Source of the DNA: CAIYZT01 sp031385445
Lineage (GTDB): Bacteria; Pseudomonadota; Alphaproteobacteria; Rhodobacterales; Rhodobacteraceae
DNA length: 64,000 nucleotides
Direction: 5' to 3'
NCBI GenBank assembly: GCA_031385445.1
Contig: JANNBM010000024.1
Location: 17,217 to 81,216, forward strand
Shown: positions 52,155 to 59,344 of the stretch, piece after piece
How the letters are laid out: each line of letters opens with the position of its first letter
How positions within the stretch are numbered: position 1 is the first letter of the stretch
Program-made: the position numbers and the translations under genes
The notes under the pieces: model-generated
The model's input: only the letters and a program-made list of their open reading frames with translations
What the model was told of the DNA's origin: nothing
Database searches by the model: none

Positions 52155-53030
52155 TCAGCGGGAGGGCACTGGCACCGCGCCGCGATAGTCATAAAACCCG
52201 CGCTGGGTTTTGCGGCCAAGCCAACCTGCCTCGACATATTTGGTCAAAAGCGGGCAGGGGCGGTATTTGGTGTCGCCAAGGCCGGCATGCAGCACGTTCA
52301 TAATAGCAAGGCAGGTGTCGAGCCCGATGAAATCGGCCAGCTCCAGCGGGCCCATCGGCTGGTTCGCGCCAAGTTTGAGCGATTGGTCAATGGACATAAC
52401 GCCGCCCACGCCCTCATAAAGCGTATAGACCGCCTCGTTGATCATTGGCATCAGGATGCGGTTCACGATGAAGCCGGGATAATCCTCGGCGCTGGCGGCG
52501 ATTTTGCCGAGGCGTGCCACCACGGCGTGCAGCGTGTCAAAGGTGGCAACATCGGTGGCCATGCCGCGGATCAGTTCGACCAGTTGCATCACCGGGACCG
52601 GGTTCATGAAATGAAAGCCCATGAACTTTTCGGGCCGGTCGGTGCGGCTGGCCAGGCGGGTGATCGACAGCGACGAGGTGTTCGTGGTCAGGATCGTATG
52701 GGGCTGCAGATGGGGCACAAGGGCCTCGAAAATGGCGGTTTTGATCGACTCCCGCTCGCTCGCGGCTTCGATCACCAGATCGGCAGCGCCCAGATCGGAA
52801 AGGGTCGTCGTGGGGGTGATCCGCGCCAGCGCGGCGGCTGCGTCCGCTTCGGTGATTTTGGCAGACCGGATCTGGCGGTCAAGGTTTTTGGCGATTGAGG
52901 CCAGCGCCTTGTTCAGGCTGTCCGCGTTGATATCGTTGATCAGCACATCATATCCCGCAAGCGCGAAGACATGCGCGATGCCATTGCCCATTTGCCCCGC
53001 ACCGACAACGCCAACTTTGCGAATTTCCAT
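52155..53030 (-). CDS. hbd: 3-hydroxybutyryl-CoA dehydrogenase
   Basis: The 291-residue enzyme oxidises 3-hydroxyacyl-CoA with NAD. VGVVGAGQMGNGIAHVFALAGYDV (6-29) binds NAD, TNTSSLSIT and GFHFMNPVPVM form the active site (His in FHFMNP), and VNRILMPMINEA starts the helical C-domain. Length and motifs fit the short mono-functional type used in butyrate, PHB or acetoacetyl-CoA metabolism. It is a single gene here; ETF genes follow beyond DUF6473. Confidence 0.94.
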   Translation of the reverse strand: MEIRKVGVVGAGQMGNGIAHVFALAGYDVLINDINADSLNKALASIAKNLDRQIRSAKITEADAAAALARITPTTTLSDLGAADLVIEAASERESIKTAIFEALVPHLQPHTILTTNTSSLSITRLASRTDRPEKFMGFHFMNPVPVMQLVELIRGMATDVATFDTLHAVVARLGKIAASAEDYPGFIVNRILMPMINEAVYTLYEGVGGVMSIDQSLKLGANQPMGPLELADFIGLDTCLAIMNVLHAGLGDTKYRPCPLLTKYVEAGWLGRKTQRGFYDYRGAVPVPSR

Positions 53031-53181
53031 TTTTGCCCGCCCTGTCTGATCTGCGGCCGACTTAACCCGGCAAACTGCCGTGATGCAAGTGCGGTGGATT
53101 TTTCACAAATTCGGGCTTTATCCTTTTGGAAAGAAGTCTCTGGCACCTTTGGAATTGGGTGTGAAATTGGTGGAGTGTGGA

Positions 53182-54006
53182 ATGGCTTATGCTTTTCCGG
53201 GCGCGGGGGCGCTTGATTATTCTTTGTGTCATTACGAAGGATCGCGGCTTTTGTTTCGCGGTCCGGCGCGGCGTCTGGACCGGCCGTTTGTTGCGGTTCT
53301 GGGGGCGACGGAATCTTATGGAAAGTTCGTGGAGCGGCCTTTTTCGGATCTGATTGAGGGGCGCTTGGGGCTAAGCGTTGTCAATCTGTCCTGTGTCAAT
53401 GCCGGGATCGACGTGTTTTTGAACGAACCAGCGGCAACACAGATCGCGGCGCGGGCCGAGGTCGCCGTGGTGCAGATCATGGGCGCACAAAATATCTCGA
53501 ACCGGTTTTACACGGTGCATCCGCGCCGGAATGACCGGTTTTTGGGGCCGACGCCGCACTTGCAATCGGTCTATCGCAGCGTGGATTTTACCGAGTTTTC
53601 GTTTACCCGGCATATGCTGACCGTCCTGCAAAGCGCGTCGCGCGAGAAGTTCGCCATGATCAGCGCTGAACTGCGGGAGGCCTGGTTGTCGCGGATGCGG
53701 CAATTGGCAAGCCGGCTGCCCAAGCGCCGCATCCTGCTGTGGATGGCGGATGCGCCGCCGCCGCCGCGTCCGACGCTGAACCTGAAAAGTGAGCCGCTTT
53801 TGGTGGACAGCGAAATGATTTCCGCGATCCGCCCGCTGTTTACCAGTTATGTTGAGGTGATGCCCTCGCCTGAGGCGCGGGCCGAGGGGTCGGCGGGCAA
53901 GATATGCTCCGAGATGGAGCATCTGGCGGCGCGCAGCTTGCCCGGGCAGACCTTTCACCGCGATGTGGCGGACAAATTGGGCGAGGTTTTGGAGCAGATG
54001 ATGTGA
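53182..54006 (+). CDS. DUF6473 family protein
   Basis: The 274-residue protein matches a family common in Rhodobacteraceae with the start YAFPGAGALDYSLCHYEGSRLLFRGP and the motif VAVLGATESYGKFVERPF, then NLSCVNAGIDVFL. No function is known. The alternating hydrophobic strands and GATE-like turn hint at a nucleotide- or SGNH-type fold, but no catalytic triad is visible to me. GGAG stands seven bases before ATG 53182, which I prefer to the open frame from 53080. A strong terminator follows. Confidence 0.78.
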   Translation: MAYAFPGAGALDYSLCHYEGSRLLFRGPARRLDRPFVAVLGATESYGKFVERPFSDLIEGRLGLSVVNLSCVNAGIDVFLNEPAATQIAARAEVAVVQIMGAQNISNRFYTVHPRRNDRFLGPTPHLQSVYRSVDFTEFSFTRHMLTVLQSASREKFAMISAELREAWLSRMRQLASRLPKRRILLWMADAPPPPRPTLNLKSEPLLVDSEMISAIRPLFTSYVEVMPSPEARAEGSAGKICSEMEHLAARSLPGQTFHRDVADKLGEVLEQMM

Positions 54007-54034
54007 AAAGGGCGCCCGGCCAGGGGCGCCCTTT
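54007..54034. terminator. terminator between DUF6473 and etfA
   Basis: AAAGGGCGCCC (54007-54017) pairs perfectly with GGGCGCCCTTT (54024-54034), 11 bp around a 6-base loop, beginning 1 base after the DUF6473 stop. The A and T ends let it work in both directions for the convergent etfA gene. Confidence 0.85.
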
Positions 54035-54057
54035 GGCGGTCGCGTTGTGTCGGGGGA

Positions 54058-54984
54058 TCAGAGCTTTTCGATCAACTCGGGCACGGCGGCAAACAGATCG
54101 CTGACAAGGCCGTAATCAGCCACCTGAAAGATCGGCGCCTCTTCGTCTTTGTTGATCGCGACGATCACCTTGCTGTCCTTCATGCCCGCCAGATGCTGGA
54201 TTGCGCCGGAAATGCCAACCGCAACGTACAGCTTCGGCGCGACAACCTTGCCGGTCTGGCCCACTTGCCAATCGTTCGGCGCATAGCCCGAATCCACTGC
54301 TGCGCGCGAAGCGCCGACCGCCGCATTCAGCTTGTCCGCCAGCTTTTCGATCAGATCAAAGCTGTCCTTGGACCCAACCCCGCGCCCGCCCGAAACCACT
54401 ATTCCGGCAGAGGTCAGCTCGGGGCGGTCTGAGGAGGCGACCTTGTCGGCAACCCAAGCGGAAAGCCCGGCCTCGCCCGGCCCGCCGATCTTTTCGACCG
54501 CTGCCGCGCCGGTGGCGGGGGCTGCGGTGAAGCTGGCAGTGCGGACGGTGAAGACCTTTTTCGCATCGCCTGATTTGACGGTTTGGATCGCATTTCCGGC
54601 ATAGATCGGGCGCTCGAACGTGTCAGCGTCGATCACGGCGGTCACATCGGACATCACCATCACGTCCAACAGCGCCGCAACGCGCGGCATGACGTTTTTG
54701 TTGAACGCGGTGGCCGCGCCGCAAATGTGGCTGTAGCCGCCCGAAAGCGCCACGACCAGCGCGGCGGTCGATTCGGCCATTCCGTGGCAATAGGCGTGGT
54801 CATCGGCGAACAGCACCTTGGAAACGCCCGCCTGCTTGGCCGCCTCGGCAGCAGCGGCGTCGCCCCCGGTGCCCGCAATCAGCACATGCACCTCGCCCAG
54901 ACCGGCCACGGCCGCAAGGGTTTTGCCCACGGCGTCAGCGGCCAGCTGACCCTCGTTCACATCGGCAAGAAGAAGTACGGCCAT
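54058..54984 (-). CDS. etfA: electron-transfer flavoprotein alpha subunit
   Basis: The 308-residue subunit holds the FAD of ETF, which passes electrons from acyl-CoA and dimethylglycine/sarcosine dehydrogenases to the quinone pool via ETF-QO. The C-terminal FAD domain shows SGGRGVGSKDSFDLIEKLA, VGASRAAVDSGYAPNDWQVGQTG and ISGAIQHLAGMKDS. The start is shared with the etfB stop (TGATG). ETF would be a suitable acceptor for the TMADH-like enzyme at 4.9 kb, though that link is inference. Confidence 0.95.
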   Translation of the reverse strand: MAVLLLADVNEGQLAADAVGKTLAAVAGLGEVHVLIAGTGGDAAAAEAAKQAGVSKVLFADDHAYCHGMAESTAALVVALSGGYSHICGAATAFNKNVMPRVAALLDVMVMSDVTAVIDADTFERPIYAGNAIQTVKSGDAKKVFTVRTASFTAAPATGAAAVEKIGGPGEAGLSAWVADKVASSDRPELTSAGIVVSGGRGVGSKDSFDLIEKLADKLNAAVGASRAAVDSGYAPNDWQVGQTGKVVAPKLYVAVGISGAIQHLAGMKDSKVIVAINKDEEAPIFQVADYGLVSDLFAAVPELIEKL

Positions 54985-55745
54985 CAGATCACCCCCGCTT
55001 CGTCGCGCAATTTCGCAATCAACTCGTCCACCGATGCAACCTTGACCCCGGCCTTGCGGCCGACCGGTTCAACGGTTTTCAAAATCGTCAGACGCGGGGT
55101 CACGTCCACGCCGTAATCGGCGGGGGTCTTCATCGCCATCGGCTTGGCTTTGGCCTTCATGATGTTTGGCAGGCTGGCATAGCGCGGATCGTTCAGGCGC
55201 AGATCGACCGTCACAATTGTCGGCATTTTCACCGAAATGGTCTGCAATCCGCCGTCAACTTCGCGGGTCAGCACGGCCTTGTCGCCTTCAATCGAAAGCT
55301 CGCTGGCGAAGGTGCCCTGCGACCAGCCCAAAAGCGCCGACAGCATCTGCCCGGTGGCGTTCATATCGTTGTCAATGGCCTGCTTGCCGCACAGCACCAG
55401 ACCCGGACCCTCTTCGCGCACCACAGCGGCCAGAAGTTTGGCGACGCTAAGCGGTTCGATATCGGTCTGCACGTTGTCCGTCGCCTCGATCAGGATGGCA
55501 CGGTCGGCCCCCATGGCAAGCGCGGTGCGCAGGGTTTCCTGCGACTGCTTTACCCCAATGGACACCACGATCACCTCGGTTGCGATGCCCTTTTCCTTCA
55601 GACGGATCGCCTCTTCGACGGCAATCTCGTCAAAGGGGTTCATCGACATCTTCACATTGGCCAAATCGACGCCCGTGCCGTCCGCCTTGACGCGGACCTT
55701 CACGTTATAGTCGATCACCCGTTTGACAGGCACAAGCACCTTCAT
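54984..55745 (-). CDS. etfB: electron-transfer flavoprotein beta subunit
   Basis: The 253-residue subunit binds AMP and pairs with EtfA. MKVLVPVKRVIDYNVKVRVK starts it, CGKQAIDNDMNATGQMLSALLGWSQGTFAS is the EtfB signature, and DLRLNDPRYASLPNIMKAKAKP is the recognition loop. AAGGAG precedes the start. The 138 bases upstream are free of genes and should contain the etfBA promoter. Confidence 0.96.
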   Translation of the reverse strand: MKVLVPVKRVIDYNVKVRVKADGTGVDLANVKMSMNPFDEIAVEEAIRLKEKGIATEVIVVSIGVKQSQETLRTALAMGADRAILIEATDNVQTDIEPLSVAKLLAAVVREEGPGLVLCGKQAIDNDMNATGQMLSALLGWSQGTFASELSIEGDKAVLTREVDGGLQTISVKMPTIVTVDLRLNDPRYASLPNIMKAKAKPMAMKTPADYGVDVTPRLTILKTVEPVGRKAGVKVASVDELIAKLRDEAGVI

Positions 55746-55883
55746 CGGCGGAGTTCTCCTTCAATTGACCCTTGGGCCAGACAATCTCTGGCGCGGGTTT
55801 ACCCGGTAAGAGCAGGCGGTGACAGACCAAAATCGACCGATAATCACGCCCGGACGTCGCGTATGGAACGAAGTGCCCGCCGC

Positions 55884-56456
55884 TTAACGGTTCGCGCCCG
55901 GCACCCACAGCACATCGGAAGTGCCATCGTCATTGGCGATGCGGCCCGCGACGAAAAACCAGTCTGACAGGCGGTTGAGGTATTTCACCGCTTCGGGGTT
56001 CACCGGTTCGGTCGTGGCCAGCTCTGTCGCCAGCCGCTCGGCCCGCCGGCAGGTGGTGCGGCAAAGATGCAAACAGGCGGCAAGCGCCGAGCCGCCGGGC
56101 AGGATAAAGCTGCGCAAGGGCGTCAGGCGGGTGTTCATCGCGTCAATCTCGGCTTCCAGCCGGTCCACCTGCGCGGCGATCATCCGCAGGCGGGGGTAGG
56201 GGGCGGCAGAATCGTTTTCGAGGTCCGGTGTGCACAGATCGGCGCCCAGATCGAAAAGGTCATTCTGAACGCGGGCAAGCGCCGCGTCCATCTCGCCGGC
56301 CGAATGCAGGCGCGCCATGCCGATGGTGGCGTTGGTTTCGTCTACGGTACCGTAAGCCGAGACGCGCGGCGAATGCTTGGCCACGCGGCTGCCATCGCCC
56401 AAACCGGTTTCGCCCTTGTCCCCGGTGCGGGTGTAAATCTTCGACAGAATAACCAT
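55884..56456 (-). CDS. pduO: PduO-type cob(I)alamin adenosyltransferase
   Basis: The 190-residue trimeric enzyme adenosylates cob(I)alamin to make coenzyme B12. KIYTRTGDKGETGLGDGSRV binds ATP, and the three-helix core has SAYGTVDETNATIGMAR, RTCRRAERLATEL-type residues (CRTTCRRAERLATELA) and LNRLSDWFFVAGR. Its start shares one base with the twin-transmembrane gene stop. It probably supplies B12-dependent mutase or ribonucleotide reductase, neither of which is encoded here. Confidence 0.93.
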   Translation of the reverse strand: MVILSKIYTRTGDKGETGLGDGSRVAKHSPRVSAYGTVDETNATIGMARLHSAGEMDAALARVQNDLFDLGADLCTPDLENDSAAPYPRLRMIAAQVDRLEAEIDAMNTRLTPLRSFILPGGSALAACLHLCRTTCRRAERLATELATTEPVNPEAVKYLNRLSDWFFVAGRIANDDGTSDVLWVPGANR

Positions 56457-56659
56457 CAGCCGCGCGACCGCAAATAGGCGAAGCCGACGATCAGCACCAC
56501 AGCCACGGCCTGCGCGCCGATACGGTAACGCATCAGGCGGTTGGCGTGCAGGCGGTTGAACTCTCCGCCCTTGCCAAAGGTGCCGATGCCGAAGGCAAGC
56601 ACGGCGAGCACCGCAAAACAGGCGATGGCCGCGAGGATAAAGAGGGGGTCGTTGATCAT
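56456..56659 (-). CDS. HIG1-type twin-transmembrane protein
   Basis: The 67-residue protein has two membrane helices (LFILAAIACFAVLAVLAFGI and GAQAVAVVLIVGFAYL) joined by the family loop GKGGEFNRLHANRLMRYRI, which matches HIG1-domain proteins. HIG1 proteins associate with cytochrome oxidase or supercomplexes. AAAGGAACGG precedes ATG 56659. It is translationally linked to pduO, a pairing seen in other Rhodobacteraceae by memory, with no clear functional reason. Confidence 0.8.
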   Translation of the reverse strand: MINDPLFILAAIACFAVLAVLAFGIGTFGKGGEFNRLHANRLMRYRIGAQAVAVVLIVGFAYLRSRG

Positions 56660-56793
56660 GGCCGTTCCCTTTCGTTTGACGTCAGATAGCGCGACTTGCC
56701 CCTTGTTTCCACCGCGTTGTGGAAAATGCCGAAATATGATATGGCAGCGCAAAGATTGGCACGCAATATCCACCCTTCAAATAGAGGTGAGAG

Positions 56794-57741
56794 ATGCAAA
56801 GGCATCAGGCTGGTTTCGGGACTGTTCTGGATGCGATCGGCAATACGCCGCTGGTCCAATTGCGCAATGTCGTGCCGAAAACCAGCGCGCGCATCCTGGC
56901 CAAGCTTGAATCTGCCAACCCGACGGGCAGCATGAAAGATCGGCTGGCGCGCAATCTGATCCTGCGCGCGGTGGAGCGGGGTCTGCTGAAGCCGGGCGGC
57001 ACCGTTGTCGAATACACCGCAGGGACCACCGGGATTTCGTTGGCCTTGGTGGCGGGCGCATTGGGCTACAACGCCCATTTTGTCTTTTCCGATGCGTTCA
57101 GCCAGGAAAAGCGCCGCACCATGCTGGCCTTCGGCGCCAAACTGACCGACATCCAAAGCGACGGTGGCAAGATCACCAAGGACTTGATTCAGGCCATGAT
57201 CGCCCGTGCTGCCGAAATCAGCCAAGAGCCGGGGTGCTGGTGGGTTGATCAATTGAGGAACGAGGATGGGGCCGACGGCTATACGGGTCTGGGCGAAGAG
57301 ATCTGGCGGCAGACCGGCGGCCATGTAGATGCCATCGTCCACACCATTTCCACCGCCCATTCCATGCATGGCATGAGCCGGGCATTGAAGCGCGAAAACC
57401 CCGATCTAATGGTTGTCGCGGTTGAACCGGAGGAATCGGCCGTTCTGTCAGGGCGCCCACCCGGCGCGCACAAGATCGAAGGCATTGGTTTGGGGTTCTT
57501 GCCGCCGCTGTGGCACCCCGAGGAGGTGAGCGAGATCATGACTGTCACGACCGAGGACGCCAAGGCGATGGCGCGGCGACTGGCAAAGGAAGAAGCAATT
57601 TTTGCCGGAACCTCGACCGGGGCCAACGTGGTTGCAGCGCTGCGGCTGGCGCAGCGGCTTGGGCCCAAGGCCGTTGTGGCGACGTTGATTGTGGATTCCG
57701 GATTGCGCTATCTGAGCACGGATGTGTTCCACGAGACCTAG
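56794..57741 (+). CDS. variant cysteine-synthase-like PLP enzyme
   Basis: The 315-residue fold-type II PLP protein has Lys48 in NPTGSMKDRLA as the Schiff-base residue and EYTAGTTGISLALV in the place of the TSGNTG substrate loop. The usual glycine-rich phosphate loop GTGGT is replaced by ISTAHSMHG (about 189-197). The C-terminal FAGTSTGANV keeps the ring-nitrogen Ser/Thr region. The enzyme may therefore bind PLP or substrate differently from CysK and might not make cysteine. Its TAG interlocks with the convergent SDR stop as CTAG (57738-57741). Confidence 0.82.
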   Translation: MQRHQAGFGTVLDAIGNTPLVQLRNVVPKTSARILAKLESANPTGSMKDRLARNLILRAVERGLLKPGGTVVEYTAGTTGISLALVAGALGYNAHFVFSDAFSQEKRRTMLAFGAKLTDIQSDGGKITKDLIQAMIARAAEISQEPGCWWVDQLRNEDGADGYTGLGEEIWRQTGGHVDAIVHTISTAHSMHGMSRALKRENPDLMVVAVEPEESAVLSGRPPGAHKIEGIGLGFLPPLWHPEEVSEIMTVTTEDAKAMARRLAKEEAIFAGTSTGANVVAALRLAQRLGPKAVVATLIVDSGLRYLSTDVFHET

Positions 57742-58568
57742 GCCCGCGCGATCACCCAATCGAGCAGGCGGGTGGGCAGAAGGCGGCGCAGGGTGCCCAT
57801 AAGATAGGTGGGCGTGGTGACATAGTAGCGCGCGCGGGGACGGGGCGATTCCAGCGCATGGATCAGTTTGGCGGTGACGGCGGCGGCCGGAAGCTCGAAT
57901 GTGTCGGGGCCGCTGGCGGTGTAAAGCCGCTGCACGAGGGGTTCGTATTCGCTGCGCCTGGCCGAGGATTTCCAATCGATCCAGCGCTCGAAATGCGGAA
58001 TCGCGTTGGCCCGGATGCGCGAGGTGATCGGGCCGGGTTCGATCAGAATCGGGTGGATGCCGGTGCCGGCCATCTCGATGCGCAGCACATCGGTCAGACC
58101 CTCCATCGCGAATTTGGTCGCGACATAGGCCCCGCGCCATTTCATCCCGACGAGCCCCAGAACCGACGAGCAGTTCACAATCCGGCCGTGCCCTTGGGCG
58201 CGCATCAGCGGGATCACGCGGCGGGTCAGGTCGTGATAGCCAAAAAGGTTGGTTTCAAAGATCGCGCGCAGGGCGGCACGGGGCAAATCCTCGACCGCGC
58301 CCGGGCAGGCAAAAGCGCCGTTGTTGAACAGCGCATCGAGCGTGCCGCCGGTGCGGGCGGACACTTCGGCCACGGCGGCGGCGATGGAGGCTTCATCGTC
58401 ATAATCGAGCGGGAAACTTTCCAGCCCCTCGCCGCGCAGACGCGCGCAATCGCCTTCGGCCCGGCAAGTGGCGAACACCCGCCAGCCGCGTTTGGCCAGC
58501 CCATGCGCCGCGTCATAGCCGATGCCAGACGAACAGCCCGTGATCAGAATCGAACGAATCTGCGCCAT
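57738..58568 (-). CDS. short-chain dehydrogenase/reductase
   Basis: The 276-residue classical SDR has TGCSSGIG (cofactor), NNGAFACPG (NNAG variant), the catalytic serine in VNCSSVLG and Tyr-x3-Lys in YVATK. The C-terminal extension (TPTYLMGTLRRLLPTRLLDWVI) is typical of NAD(P)-dependent SDRs annotated as retinol- or steroid-like. The substrate is unknown. GGAGCGGGGC precedes ATG 58568, chosen over the open frame from 58628. Confidence 0.87.
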   Translation of the reverse strand: MAQIRSILITGCSSGIGYDAAHGLAKRGWRVFATCRAEGDCARLRGEGLESFPLDYDDEASIAAAVAEVSARTGGTLDALFNNGAFACPGAVEDLPRAALRAIFETNLFGYHDLTRRVIPLMRAQGHGRIVNCSSVLGLVGMKWRGAYVATKFAMEGLTDVLRIEMAGTGIHPILIEPGPITSRIRANAIPHFERWIDWKSSARRSEYEPLVQRLYTASGPDTFELPAAAVTAKLIHALESPRPRARYYVTTPTYLMGTLRRLLPTRLLDWVIARA

Positions 58569-58683
58569 GCCCCGCTCCTGCCCGCGCCGATCGCAGGCTT
58601 TCGCGACAAAAGGCATGATGCGCGGCAAGGGTCAAATCCGAAGCGCTGCGCAGGCAAATATTCAGGCGGCTGTTGCCCTTGGG

Positions 58684-59181
58684 TCAGGGTTGATCTGACA
58701 GAAGCGCGGTCGACACATAGCCTTCAAGCCCGTCACCCTCGATCGTGATCAGCGTCCAGCCGTCGACCCCATCGGACGCGGAAATGACGCTCACCGCCTC
58801 GCCGCGAACCAGTTTTTCGATCACGGCGAAATCCTTGCCCGGACCTTCGCGCACGTTGACCGAATTGCCCGAGATGAACATGACCTGCACCACAGGATCG
58901 GCCAAAGGCGCGGGTTCCGGGACGGTTTCGATCACGGCCTGCGCAACCGCCGCTGTGATCGCCGCCGCAGTTGCGGGCTCGGCCGCCTCGATCACCGCCG
59001 GTGTCGGCACATAAATCGCTTCGGCCACAGGCTCATCCGGCTCGGCAACGGGCAGGGCTTGCGGCAAGGCGGTTTCGGCGGCACTGGCCAAAAGCCCATA
59101 CCGCACCTGCCCGCGATCGACGCCAACCAACTGGAAGGTCAGGAACATCGTTGCCAGCAGTGCCAAGGTCAGACGAATCAT
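58684..59181 (-). CDS. exported SH3-domain protein
   Basis: The 165-residue protein has a signal or anchor helix (MIRLTLALLATMFLTFQLV), an Ala/Pro/Glu-rich spacer of about 75 residues and a C-terminal bacterial SH3 fold (VMFISGNSVNVREGPGKDFAVIEKLVRGEAVSV...GWTLITIEGDGLEGYVSTALLSDQP). It probably binds peptidoglycan or a partner in the periplasm. ATG 59181 is preferred to earlier in-frame starts because it begins the anchor helix. The gene is divergent from parC. Confidence 0.83.
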   Translation of the reverse strand: MIRLTLALLATMFLTFQLVGVDRGQVRYGLLASAAETALPQALPVAEPDEPVAEAIYVPTPAVIEAAEPATAAAITAAVAQAVIETVPEPAPLADPVVQVMFISGNSVNVREGPGKDFAVIEKLVRGEAVSVISASDGVDGWTLITIEGDGLEGYVSTALLSDQP

Positions 59182-59265
59182 GAAACACCCAAAACGCAAA
59201 AACTGACGCAGCCTTAGCATGGCACTGTAACGGCGGCGGCGGAAAAGTGGCAAACAAATCGCGGT

Positions 59266-59299
59266 GTTGCCGCGCTGTGACGGATTGCCCGGCGGCAAC
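59266..59299. repeat. 8-bp inverted repeat upstream of parC
   Basis: GTTGCCGC (59266-59273) and GCGGCAAC (59292-59299) are complementary with an 18-base spacer, 46 bases before the parC start. It could be an operator in the parC promoter region, but the evidence is only the symmetry. Confidence 0.35.
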
Positions 59300-59344
59300 G
59301 CTTTCCGGCTGGACCCAAAGCGCGGGCCGCACTACACCACATCC

